From: Thermoanaerobaculia bacterium
Lineage (GTDB): Bacteria; Acidobacteriota; Thermoanaerobaculia; Multivoradales; UBA5704
NCBI GenBank assembly: GCA_025937035.1
Contig: JAICSG010000230.1
Location: forward strand, 1 to 6,670
Direction: 5' to 3'
Length of the DNA: 6,670 bases
Part shown: piece by piece, positions 1 to 6,443 of the stretch
Position numbering within the stretch: position 1 is the first letter of the stretch
Layout: every line of letters starts with the position of its first letter
Notes under the pieces: model-generated
What the model saw: the letters and a program-made list of their open reading frames with translations, nothing else
Told to the model about the DNA's origin: nothing
Database searches by the model: none
Translations under genes and position numbers: made by a program

Positions 1-1011
1 CCGGAGGCACCGCCGCCTCCCCCGCCGCCGTCCGTTCTGCGCAGGGGCATGCTGCTCCTGGTCCCGGCGCTGCGGGCGGCGCTCTATCTGACCGTCTACG
101 TCCTCATCCAGTACGCCGAGGTCCTGGGGATGACCGCCCTCGCCCGCCTGGGAGGCTGGGAGCTGTTCCGGCGCGGGGGCCTGGGGAGCTCCAGCGAGCT
201 CTTCCTGGTGCTCACGGTGCTCACGCTGCCGCCGCAGATCGCGGTGACCTGGCTGTTCGTCCGCTTCCTCGACCGCCGGACCCTGGCCAGCGTCGGCCTC
301 CGCCGGCCGGCCGGGGGACCGGGAGCCACCTGGCGGCAGCTCGTGACGGCCCCCCTGGGAGCCGTGGCGGTCCTGGGGGCGTGGCTGGCTCTGGTGTTGG
401 TCCTACCCTCCAGCCTCGCCGCGGTCCACTATGGTGGGATCAGTCTGCAGAGGCCGGCCTGGTGGCCGTTCCCGCCCGCCCTGCTGCTCCTGGCCCTGCT
501 GATCGGGTTCGTCCTCCAGGGGGGATTGGAGGAGCTGATCATCCGCGGCTACGTCTACCACACACTCCGCGACCGCTGGCGGCCATGGACCGCCGCGCTC
601 GGCTCCTCGCTCCTCTTCGCCTTCCTCCATCTCGGCAATCCGGACGTCTCCGCCTCGGCCCTGCTCAACATCGTGCTCGCCGGCATGGTCCTGGCCGCCC
701 TGGTCGAGCGCACCGGCAGCCTGTGGAGCGCCACCCTCGCCCACGGCGCCTGGAACTTCGCCGTCGCCTGCCTGCTCTCGGTGCCGGTGAGCGGGGTGCG
801 GATCTTCCATCTCCTGAGCGTCACCATCACCGGCGATCCGGGCCTCACCGGCGACGGCTTCGGCCCCGAGGGGAGCTGGCTGCTGACCCTGATCGGCATC
901 GGGCTGACGGCGGGGCTCTGGTGGGGGCTCTGGCGGCGGCCGAGCGAGCGGGGAGCTATCGAGAGCCGGCCGTCAGCTCCAGAGGACGGAATTCGCCCGC
1001 TGTCCTCTTGA
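1..1011 (+). CDS. CPBP (CAAX/Abi) family intramembrane glutamic metalloprotease, probably 5'-partial
   Basis: This is a polytopic membrane protein of the CPBP family (Rce1-like CAAX proteases and bacteriocin-immunity 'Abi' proteins), which cleave or bind peptides within the membrane. Numbering from the ATG at base 49 (320 residues), all three family motifs are present. EExxxR is E161-E162-x3-R166, FxxxH is F190-x3-H194, and HxxxN is H232-x3-N236. Hydrophobic segments lie near residues 5-30, 50-72, 100-125, 143-160, 181-195, 203-218 and 275-295. The frame stays open upstream of base 49 to the window edge and encodes a proline-rich stretch followed by SVLRRG. The SD before base 49 is poor, so the true start is probably outside the window and the ATG at 49 internal. 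The TGA stop is at 1009-1011. Family assignment is firm; the substrate cannot be told. The next gene is co-oriented after about 110 bases. Confidence 0.88.
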   Translation, partial: PEAPPPPPPPSVLRRGMLLLVPALRAALYLTVYVLIQYAEVLGMTALARLGGWELFRRGGLGSSSELFLVLTVLTLPPQIAVTWLFVRFLDRRTLASVGLRRPAGGPGATWRQLVTAPLGAVAVLGAWLALVLVLPSSLAAVHYGGISLQRPAWWPFPPALLLLALLIGFVLQGGLEELIIRGYVYHTLRDRWRPWTAALGSSLLFAFLHLGNPDVSASALLNIVLAGMVLAALVERTGSLWSATLAHGAWNFAVACLLSVPVSGVRIFHLLSVTITGDPGLTGDGFGPEGSWLLTLIGIGLTAGLWWGLWRRPSERGAIESRPSAPEDGIRPLSS

Positions 1012-1110
1012 AACGTCCCTGCCGGAGGACGATCCGGCCGGCGCTTCCTGGGATCATGGAATGGCGTATCCTTTGCACAACAAGTCCCCGAATCTCAATA
1101 TTTCCCCTGG

Positions 1111-1115
1111 GGAGG
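1111..1115 (+). promoter_or_regulatory. SD site that decides the VWFA-gene start
   Basis: GGAGG lies 1 base before the ATG at 1117 but 7 bases before the in-frame ATG at 1123. The spacing favours 1123. The gap before it (1012-1110) holds a short GCCGG/CCGGC hairpin at 1021-1038 without a T-run. It also holds only weak promoter-like matches: TATCCT at 1067-1072, or TTGCAC (1073-1078) with AATATT (1097-1102). No promoter can be called firmly. Confidence 0.6.
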
Positions 1116-1122
1116 GATGACG

Positions 1123-2991
1123 ATGCTGAAGCTCCTCTCGCTTTCGAGCCTTCTCCTGATGACGGCCTGGATGCCGGCGCTCGCCGCCGCTCCCCCCGCC
1201 GCTCCGAGCTTCGGCGAGGCCCTGGAGGTCAACGTCGTCAACGTTGACGTCTCCGCGGTGGACAAGGACGGCCACCGGGTCACCGGCCTCGGCAAGGACG
1301 ACTTCGAGCTCCTGGAGGACGGCAAGAAGGTGGCGATCTCCAACTTCGAGGTGGTGGAGGCGGGACCGTCCCGCCCCGCGGCGTCCGCCCCTGCCGCCTC
1401 CGGCGCTCCGGCCGCCACCCCTGCCAGCGGGCCGCAGGACGACCTGAGCCTGGTGGTCTACTTCGACAACTTCAATATCCAGCCCGCCCACCGCGCGCGG
1501 GCCGTGCGGCAGCTCCGCGAGCTTCTCACTCGCCAACTCGATCCGGGGACCCAGGTGATGCTGGTCACCTACGACCTGGGGCCGCACGTCCGCTTCCCGT
1601 TCACCACCGATCCGGCGGTCATCGACCGGGGGCTCCAGGAGATCGAAAAGCTGTCGACGCACGGCGGCGAAACGGCGAGAGACCGCAAGCAGGCCTACAC
1701 CTGGTCCATGGACATCCAGCGGGATGCCCTCTCGGACCCCACCGATCCGATCCCCTGCCCGCTGAGCATCGCGACGCCGGCGCGCAACTATGCCGCGGCC
1801 CGGCGCCAGGAGGTGCTGCGCACGATTGGTGCCCTGACCGTGATGGTCAACTCGCTCTCGGGCGTGCCCGGCCGCAAGGCGTTGCTCCACGTCAGCGACG
1901 GCATCCCGATGAATCCCGGAGAGGAGATCTTCCAATTCCTCGTGGAGCTTTGCGGTGGTGGCGGAGCGACCTCCGGGATCGGGAACATCCCCGTCATCCG
2001 GGCCGCCACGACGAAAAAACCCGACAGCGAGGCTGGCCCTCCCTCGTCCAGGGACGCTCTGGACCCTTTGACCACCTACGATTCGCTCTCCCTGGGCCCC
2101 CGGTCGTACCAGGCCGCCTCGCAGGCGATGCTGGATGCCCAGTCCTATAGCGTCGCCAAGGAGCTGCGGCTGCTGGCCGCCCATGCCAACGCCCAGCGGG
2201 TGACCCTGTACACCCTGCAGGCCTCGGGGCTGGAGCCCCCCTTCGGGGTCGACGCCGGCGCCGGGCCCGAGGACCGGCTGTTCCAGTTCCCCTCGATCGG
2301 CACCTCCCTGCGGATGAACCACCGGGAGCCGCTCCAGCTCCTGGCGGACGCCACCGGCGGGCGCGCCATCCTGGACGCCAACGACTTCCGGCCCGACCTC
2401 CTCCGCATGCGGGAGGACCTCGACAGCTTCTACTCGCTCGGTTTCACGCCGGCCCACAGCGGTGACGGCCGCGAGCACAAGATCGAGGTGAAGGCCAGGC
2501 GGCCGGGCCTCCGCCTGCGCTACCGCCAGAGCTACCGCGACAAGCCGGTGCTCGAAAGGGTGGTGGACCGCACCCTGGCGGCCCTCTTCTACGGCGTCGA
2601 GGACAACCCGCTGGAGATCACCACCCAGGTGGGCGAGCCCACGCCGGCCGAGGAGGGGCAGTACGTGGTGCCGGTCAGCCTCAAGATCCCGCTGTTCAAG
2701 CTGGCCATCCTGAGCCAGCAGAACCAGACCTACGGCGGCAAGCTCCGCGTCCTGGTGGCGGTGCGCGACGAGGCGGGGGGCACCTCCCCCGTGCGCCAGG
2801 TCGAGGTGCCGCTCGACATCCCCCGCAAGGAGGTGCTGAACGCCATGGGCCAGTACTACGTCTACACCTTGACGCTCAAGCTGAAGCCCGGCCTCCAGCA
2901 CGTCGCGGTGGCCGTGCGGGACGAGGTCGCCACCACCACCTCGTACCTGAGCCGGCCGGTTCAGGTGGGGGCCGCGGCGGCGAACCGCTAG
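1123..2991 (+). CDS. Exported VWFA-related (Acidobacterial-type) domain protein
   Basis: This is a secreted or periplasmic protein of the VWFA-related family that is expanded in Acidobacteriota; its function is unknown. Numbering is from the alternative ATG at 1117; the preferred start (1123) removes two residues. Residues 3-24 form a signal peptide: Lys, a Leu-rich core, then an AxA cleavage region around ALAAA. Residues 37-80 (VNVVNVDVSAVDKDGHRVTG, then DDFELLEDGK) are the conserved entry of the family. An Ala/Pro linker spans about 82-106. The Rossmann-like VWA core runs from about 109 to 440 and includes VVYFDNFN (113-120), HVSDG (258-262) and YSLGF (439-443). A beta-rich C-terminal part follows from about 465 to 620, with no transmembrane anchor. 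The metal site (MIDAS) looks degenerate: the usual DxSxS is D117-N-F119-N-I121, so both serines are missing. It may bind a partner without metal. The TAG stop shares CTAG with the convergent gene. Confidence 0.85.
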   Translation: MLKLLSLSSLLLMTAWMPALAAAPPAAPSFGEALEVNVVNVDVSAVDKDGHRVTGLGKDDFELLEDGKKVAISNFEVVEAGPSRPAASAPAASGAPAATPASGPQDDLSLVVYFDNFNIQPAHRARAVRQLRELLTRQLDPGTQVMLVTYDLGPHVRFPFTTDPAVIDRGLQEIEKLSTHGGETARDRKQAYTWSMDIQRDALSDPTDPIPCPLSIATPARNYAAARRQEVLRTIGALTVMVNSLSGVPGRKALLHVSDGIPMNPGEEIFQFLVELCGGGGATSGIGNIPVIRAATTKKPDSEAGPPSSRDALDPLTTYDSLSLGPRSYQAASQAMLDAQSYSVAKELRLLAAHANAQRVTLYTLQASGLEPPFGVDAGAGPEDRLFQFPSIGTSLRMNHREPLQLLADATGGRAILDANDFRPDLLRMREDLDSFYSLGFTPAHSGDGREHKIEVKARRPGLRLRYRQSYRDKPVLERVVDRTLAALFYGVEDNPLEITTQVGEPTPAEEGQYVVPVSLKIPLFKLAILSQQNQTYGGKLRVLVAVRDEAGGTSPVRQVEVPLDIPRKEVLNAMGQYYVYTLTLKLKPGLQHVAVAVRDEVATTTSYLSRPVQVGAAAANR

Positions 2992-3000
2992 GCGGTCGCC
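2979..3000. promoter_or_regulatory. Hairpin over the convergent stop codons
   Basis: GGCG-(A)-ACCGC, loop TAG, GCGGT-CGCC gives a 9-bp stem with one bulged A. The loop (2989-2991) is the plus-strand stop codon, and the minus-strand stop (2990-2988) overlaps it in CTAG. The two genes overlap by 4 bases, so no intergenic space exists for a separate terminator. On the plus strand a short TTTT follows at 3008-3011; there is no T-run on the minus strand. It could act as a weak shared transcription-end or 3'-protecting structure, but a termination role is only inferred. Confidence 0.4.
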
Positions 3001-3959
3001 AGAATGATTTTCCCGAAGGCGCCGCCCTGCCCCAGCGCCTTGTAGGCCTCAGCGGCCCGCTCCAGGGGGAAGACGCGGTCGATCACCGGCCGGAGCCGGC
3101 CGTCGAGCAGCCTCGGCAGGGCAAAGGCGGCGAACCCCTCCGTCAGCCGCGCCTTCTCCTCCCGCGGGCGGGCGCGCAGGAGCGAGCCCACCACCTTGAG
3201 CCGCCGGCTGAGGATCAGCCCGAGATCCACCTCCGCCCTGCGGCTCCCCACCGTGCCGATCACCACCAGCCGCCCGCGAGGGGCGAGGGCGGCGAGATGG
3301 CTGCCGAAGTCCGGACCCGCCGTGTAGTCGATCACCAGGTCGGCCCCGCGGCCGTTGGTCGCCTCTTTCACCTGGCCCGCCAGATTGGCCCCTTCCAGGC
3401 AGACCTCGTCGATCCCGAGATCGCGGAGCAGCTCCAGCCGCTCCCGGCTGCGGCCGGCGGCGAGCACGCGCGCCCCCAACTCGCGGGCGAGTTGCACGGT
3501 GAAGCTCCCCATGCCGCCGGTGGCGCCGGTCACCAGCACGGTCTCCCCCGTCTGGAGCCCCCCCTCGACCACCAGATTGACCCAGGCGGTGAGGGCGGCC
3601 TCAGGGATCGCGGCGCCTTCGATGAAGCTGAGGTTGTCCGGCAACGGCATGAGCTGCCCGACGGGGATGGCGGCGCGGGTGGCCTGGGCGCCGCCCCCGA
3701 CCAGGGCCATCACCCGGGTGCCCGGCTGCCAGGGGCTCCCCTTCTCCCCCTCGAGCACCACGCCGGCGCATTCGAGCCCCGGCACGTCGCTCTCCCCCGC
3801 GGGAGGCGGATAGTGGCCGCGCATCTGGTGGAGATCGGCGTGATTGAGGCCCGCGGCCTCGACGGCGACGAGCACCTCCCCCGGCTCCGGGATCGGATCG
3901 GGGAGCTCGCCGACGATGGGTGTGGGATGGCTGGGATCGGCGGGTAGGATGGCGCGCAC
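2988..3959 (-). CDS. NAD(P)H-dependent quinone oxidoreductase, zinc-free MDR, PIG3-like
   Basis: This is a 323-residue cytosolic medium-chain dehydrogenase/reductase (MDR) of the quinone oxidoreductase/PIG3 (TP53I3) branch, expected to transfer hydride from NADPH to quinones or related enones. The N-terminal GroES-like domain (about 1-120) opens with MRAI, the usual start of this family, and contains AAGLNHADLHQMRGHYPPP (35-53) and GLECAGVV (61-68). AAIPEAALTAW (116-126) is also typical of PIG3-type proteins. The Rossmann nucleotide site is VLVTGATGGMGS (141-152). The end is AFGKIILATA. The cysteines and histidines that bind zinc in alcohol dehydrogenases are absent, and the length is normal. 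The start is GTG at 3959 with AGGA 7 bases upstream. Both signals are held in a 14-bp hairpin. The gene follows the acyl-CoA dehydrogenase after 28 bases on the same strand, suggesting an operon and perhaps reduction of an enoyl or quinone product. The exact substrate is unknown. Confidence 0.88.
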   Translation of the reverse strand: MRAILPADPSHPTPIVGELPDPIPEPGEVLVAVEAAGLNHADLHQMRGHYPPPAGESDVPGLECAGVVLEGEKGSPWQPGTRVMALVGGGAQATRAAIPVGQLMPLPDNLSFIEGAAIPEAALTAWVNLVVEGGLQTGETVLVTGATGGMGSFTVQLARELGARVLAAGRSRERLELLRDLGIDEVCLEGANLAGQVKEATNGRGADLVIDYTAGPDFGSHLAALAPRGRLVVIGTVGSRRAEVDLGLILSRRLKVVGSLLRARPREEKARLTEGFAAFALPRLLDGRLRPVIDRVFPLERAAEAYKALGQGGAFGKIILATA

Positions 3960-3974
3960 GGCGCCATCCTACCC
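3942..3974 (-). promoter_or_regulatory. 14-bp perfect hairpin masking the SD and start codon of the oxidoreductase
   Basis: The arms GGGTAGGATGGCGC (3942-3955) and GCGCCATCCTACCC (3961-3974) are exact reverse complements around the 5-base loop 3956-3960. In the minus-strand RNA the loop reads CGUGC, so the GUG start (3959-3957) is in the loop. The SD AGGA (3970-3967) is inside the stem. No T-run follows, so this is not a standard terminator. The 5' arm begins 13 bases after the dehydrogenase stop, within the expected reach of a terminating ribosome. The arrangement fits translational coupling. As DNA it could instead be an operator. Confidence 0.7.
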
Positions 3975-3987
3975 CACGAAGGTTTGC

Positions 3988-5904
3988 CTAGTGCGTGCCG
4001 ATCGGCCGCACCTTGGGGATCGCCACCGGCTCGGGCTCGGCCGGCTCCGGCTTGAGCTGCGTCTCGCCGCGCTCGCGGAGGGTCAGGGCGCCCTCCTCCA
4101 GCCAGGCGTGCTGGCCGTCGAGCACCCGCAGGGCCACCTTGTACTTGCGGACGTCGTCGTTGGCCCACAGCTCGTGGAAGAGCTGAACCACCTTGCGGCG
4201 GGCGTTGCGGCAGAAGAGGTCGGCCAGCTCGGCGGCGTTGGCCGCCTCCTTGTGCCCCGCCTCTTCCATGGCGTGCGCCCGGGCCACCGAGGCCGCCATC
4301 GCGAACAGCTCGTTGGCTACGTCCACCAGCCGGAAGAGGAACGCCTGCTTGTTCTGGAGCTTCCCCTGGTAGGCGATCATGCCGTGGAAGATCTGGCGCG
4401 ACAGCCGACGGGTGTTGCGCTCCACGAACCGCAGATGGCCCGCCAGCTCTCCGAATTCCTTGTAGCGCGGCCACTGCCCCCAGCCCAGCCAGCGGGTGGG
4501 ATACCACGAAGCATAGAAGGCGGAGATCTTCGGCAGGTCGGAGAGCTTCTCGGCCACGCTCTTCTCGGGATCGATCATCGCCCCGGCCACCTGCAGGTGC
4601 TTGTCCACCGCCTCGCGGGCCATGAACAGGTGCATGATCTCGGACGACCCCTCGAAGATCTTGTTGATGCGATAGTCGCGCATCATCTGCTCGACCGCGA
4701 TCGGCTGCTCGCCGCGCGCCTTGAGCGAGGTGGCGGTCTCATACCCCCGGCCGCCGCGGATCTGCATGGTGTCGTCCACGATCTCCCAGGTGCGGTCCGA
4801 GTTCCACTCCTTGCAGGCCGCCGCCTCCAGGCGGATGTCGTAGCCGCCGCGGTCGGACATCTCGGTGGCGAGGGCCACGATCGACTCCATGGCGAAGGTG
4901 GTGGCCGCCATGTCGGCGATCTTGTGGGCGATCGCCTCGTGCTTGCCCACCGGCTTGCCCCACTGCACCCGCTCGCTGGCCCAGGTGCGGCAGATCTCCA
5001 GGCAGAGCTTGGAGGTGCCCACCGACCCGTTGGGGATCGACAGGCGGCCGTCGTTGAGGGTGGTGAGGGCGATCTTCAGCCCCCTCCCCTCCTCGCCGAT
5101 CAGGTTCTCGGCGGGGATGCGGACATTCTTGAAGGAGATCACGGCGTTGGCGAGCGCCCGCAGGCCCATGAAGTGGCAGCGGTGCTCGACCTTCACGCCC
5201 GGCCAGTTGGTCTCGACCACGAAGGCGCTGATCTTCTTCGACTTCGGGTCCCGCGCCATCACCACCAGCAGCTTGGCGATGGTGCCGTTGGTGCACCAGA
5301 GCTTCTCGCCGTTGAGGACGTAGTCTCCCTCGGGGGTCTTCTCGGCGGTGGTCTGCACGCGCGCCGGATCGGAGCCCACCTGGGGCTCGGTCAGCGCGAA
5401 GGCCGAGATGTCCCCCGCGGCGCAGCGCGGCAGGTACTTCTTCTTGAGAGCGTCCGAGCCGAACAGCTTGAGCGGCTGCGGCACGCCGATCGACTGGTGG
5501 GCCGACAGCAGGGCCGAGAGGTTGCCGTCGATCGAGCCCAGGAGCTGCATCACCTTCTGGTACTCGACGTTGGTGAAGCCGAGGCCGCCGTACTTCTTCG
5601 GGATCTTCATCCCGAACGCGCCCAGCTTCCGCAGGCCGTCGACCACCTGCTCGGGATACTCGCCGGTCGTGTCGATCTCCACCGGGTCCACCTGATCGCG
5701 CAGGAATTCCTTGATGGCGTTGTAGAAGGCGGCGAACTCGGGCCGCTCCTCCGCCGGCAGCGGGTATGGGTGGATCAGGTCGAGACGGAAATTGCCAAGG
5801 AACATCTCCCGCAGGAAGCTCGGCTGCTTCCACTCGGTCTCGCGGGAGGCTTCCGCCACTTTTCTGGATTCAAGCTCGCTGATCTGCTCCAGCTCCTTCG
5901 ACAT
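3988..5904 (-). CDS. Acyl-CoA dehydrogenase, long VLCAD/ACAD9-like form with C-terminal extension
   Basis: This 638-residue FAD enzyme should carry out the first step of fatty-acid beta-oxidation, introducing a trans-2,3 double bond into acyl-CoA and passing electrons to an electron-transfer flavoprotein. The N-terminal helical domain (about 50-165) is followed by the flavin/substrate motif FALTEPQVGSD (169-179), LWCTNG (202-207), the beta domain (about 170-280), and a C-terminal helical domain with QIRGGRGY (381-388). The catalytic base is E418 in KIFEGSSEI, the position used by MCAD/VLCAD-type enzymes. Beyond about 430 there is a further ~200-residue helical region, as in VLCAD and ACAD9. 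This makes it longer than ordinary ~380-residue dehydrogenases. The last ~25 residues are Pro/Glu-rich and probably flexible. The ATG at 5904 has the SD AGGGAG 6 bases upstream. It probably forms an operon with the oxidoreductase 28 bases downstream. Chain-length preference cannot be read from sequence. Confidence 0.93.
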   Translation of the reverse strand: MSKELEQISELESRKVAEASRETEWKQPSFLREMFLGNFRLDLIHPYPLPAEERPEFAAFYNAIKEFLRDQVDPVEIDTTGEYPEQVVDGLRKLGAFGMKIPKKYGGLGFTNVEYQKVMQLLGSIDGNLSALLSAHQSIGVPQPLKLFGSDALKKKYLPRCAAGDISAFALTEPQVGSDPARVQTTAEKTPEGDYVLNGEKLWCTNGTIAKLLVVMARDPKSKKISAFVVETNWPGVKVEHRCHFMGLRALANAVISFKNVRIPAENLIGEEGRGLKIALTTLNDGRLSIPNGSVGTSKLCLEICRTWASERVQWGKPVGKHEAIAHKIADMAATTFAMESIVALATEMSDRGGYDIRLEAAACKEWNSDRTWEIVDDTMQIRGGRGYETATSLKARGEQPIAVEQMMRDYRINKIFEGSSEIMHLFMAREAVDKHLQVAGAMIDPEKSVAEKLSDLPKISAFYASWYPTRWLGWGQWPRYKEFGELAGHLRFVERNTRRLSRQIFHGMIAYQGKLQNKQAFLFRLVDVANELFAMAASVARAHAMEEAGHKEAANAAELADLFCRNARRKVVQLFHELWANDDVRKYKVALRVLDGQHAWLEEGALTLRERGETQLKPEPAEPEPVAIPKVRPIGTH

Positions 5905-5910
5905 GGGTCT

Positions 5911-5916
5911 CTCCCT
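5911..5916 (-). promoter_or_regulatory. SD of the acyl-CoA dehydrogenase
   Basis: AGGGAG on the minus strand lies 6 bases before the ATG at 5904 and supports this start over internal ones. Confidence 0.7.
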
Positions 5917-5953
5917 TTTTGGCTTGAGCGGGCCGGCCCTGAAGGGTCTTTAT

Positions 5954-5966
5954 GCCGCACTGCGAC
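5954..5966. promoter_or_regulatory. Palindrome copy 1 at the predicted start of transcription
   Basis: GCCGCACTGCGAC is an imperfect copy (11 of 13 bases) of the perfect palindrome at 6041-6053. It overlaps the expected transcription start (about 5961) of the acyl-CoA dehydrogenase operon, where a repressor would block RNA polymerase. The binding protein is unknown, and GC-rich DNA makes chance palindromes common. Confidence 0.3.
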
Positions 5967-5967
5967 A

Positions 5968-5976
5968 ATGATACCA
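5968..5976 (-). promoter_or_regulatory. Candidate extended -10 promoter of the acyl-CoA dehydrogenase operon
   Basis: The minus strand reads TGGTATCAT: an extended -10 (TGn) followed by TATCAT, 5 of 6 matches to TATAAT. No good -35 is seen 16-18 bases upstream, as is usual for extended -10 promoters. It would give a 5' leader of about 57 bases. Confidence 0.35.
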
Positions 5977-6040
5977 GCCCTTCGCCCCTCGCGCCAGTCA
6001 TATTCTTCCAGAGTAGTGCTACTTCTGACGGCAGAGGCTC

Positions 6041-6053
6041 GCCGCAGTGCGGC
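6041..6053. promoter_or_regulatory. Palindrome copy 2 upstream of the dehydrogenase promoter
   Basis: GCCGCA-G-TGCGGC is a perfect palindrome with 6-base half sites. It lies 87 bases (centre to centre) upstream of the related copy at 5954-5966, with the candidate -10 between them. The pair looks like a possible operator arrangement. A further inverted repeat (CAGA-GTAG/CTAC-TCTG, one bulge) lies between them at 6009-6027. Confidence 0.3.
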
Positions 6054-6101
6054 TCACCCGTCGCTGAAACGTTGCAAGAGGGTTGCCGGGGAGACCGGAG
6101 C

Positions 6102-6125
6102 GCCCCGGGCCGGGCGGCCCGGGGC
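6102..6125 (-). terminator. GC-rich hairpin after the lanthipeptide precursor, no T-run
   Basis: GCCCCGGGCC (6102-6111) and GGCCCGGGGC (6116-6125) pair perfectly around a 4-base loop. The hairpin begins 9 bases after the precursor stop codon (6137-6135). No T-run follows on the minus strand, so it is not a canonical intrinsic terminator. It may act as a 3'-end stabiliser or mark a factor-dependent end. Confidence 0.4.
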
Positions 6126-6134
6126 CGATTCAAC

Positions 6135-6344
6135 TTACGGGCAGCAGCTCCGGAAGTTGTTGTAGCTGGACTCGGTGCACTTCAGGGCCGTGGTGTTCGC
6201 CCGGCCCGCGATGTCCCGCAGGTAGCTCTCGTCGATCTCGAGGAGGCCGGACGGATGCTCGGGGAGCTGAGCGGCCTCCTCCGGGGTCAGGCTGGCGCGA
6301 TACAGAGGATCTTTCCAGGCGCGGACGGCATCGATCTTCTTCAT
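6135..6344 (-). CDS. Type 2 lanthipeptide precursor (mersacidin/lichenicidin-type leader, lacticin 481-like core)
   Basis: This is a 69-residue precursor of a ribosomally made, modified peptide. The leader (about 1-47) carries the family pattern RAWKDPLYRASLTPEE (8-23), LPEHPSG (27-33), then EIDESYL and IAG (45-47). I recognise it as the mersacidin/lichenicidin-family type 2 lantibiotic leader. Cleavage by a C39-type peptidase would follow A46-G47, a variant of the usual GG/GA. The core (48-69) has three Cys (56, 67, 68) and six Ser/Thr (T51, T52, T57, S59, S60, S66). Its end, CTESSYNNFRSCCP, keeps the lacticin 481 spacing: C, +4 Ser, +5 aromatic, +10 Ser/Thr, +11/+12 Cys-Cys. T51 sits as Thr9 does relative to Cys14; the equivalent of Ser11 is Ala53, with T52 beside it. 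The start at 6344 has a near-perfect SD, so the longer in-frame ATG at 6434 is unlikely. No synthetase or transporter is visible. Confidence 0.85.
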   Translation of the reverse strand: MKKIDAVRAWKDPLYRASLTPEEAAQLPEHPSGLLEIDESYLRDIAGRANTTALKCTESSYNNFRSCCP

Positions 6345-6351
6345 CAGAGGA

Positions 6352-6358
6352 CCTCCTT
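6352..6358 (-). promoter_or_regulatory. Near-consensus SD of the lanthipeptide precursor
   Basis: AAGGAGG on the minus strand lies 7 bases before the ATG at 6344. It is the strongest SD in the window, suggests high expression of the peptide, and fixes the start. Confidence 0.8.
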
Positions 6359-6365
6359 CTGAGCT

Positions 6366-6391
6366 GGTTTGCGCCTCCACGGCGGCAAACC
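6366..6391 (-). promoter_or_regulatory. Leader hairpin just upstream of the precursor SD
   Basis: On the minus strand GGTTTGC-(C)-GCC pairs with GGC-GCAAACC around loop GTGGA: 10 bp with one bulged C. It ends 7 bases before the SD. It leaves the SD free in this fold and may protect the mRNA or be one state of a switch. A weaker TCACT/AGTGA hairpin lies at 6395-6410. Confidence 0.45.
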
Positions 6392-6443
6392 CCTTCACTA
6401 CTCTCAGTGACCCGCGGACCCGGATCGGGGACATCGCCGGACG

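Noticed and set aside
981..1008. AGAGGAC/GTCCTCT inverted repeat at the end of the CPBP gene as a terminator
   Set aside because: The stem is only 7 bp with a 14-base loop, lies inside the coding sequence, and has no T-run.
1054..2901. Long open frame (615 codons) antisense to the VWFA-related gene
   Set aside because: It is the mirror of a strongly coding GC-rich gene. The translation is rich in Gly, Arg, His and Val with no recognisable domain, and the plus-strand gene has a signal peptide, family motifs and a good SD.
5870..6133. Minus-strand open frame of 87 codons between the precursor and the dehydrogenase
   Set aside because: It overlaps the dehydrogenase start and its promoter, has no SD, begins at the GC hairpin, and shows no leader or domain pattern.
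3844..6165. Very long plus-strand open frame (773 codons) antisense to the dehydrogenase and oxidoreductase
   Set aside because: It crosses two well-supported minus-strand genes and their intergenic DNA. Its composition is low-complexity (Leu/His/Arg/Gly) and no domain is visible.
6345..6434. Upstream in-frame extension of the lanthipeptide precursor to the ATG at 6434
   Set aside because: The near-consensus SD is placed for the ATG at 6344, the known leader pattern begins there, and the added 30 residues overlap the leader hairpins.
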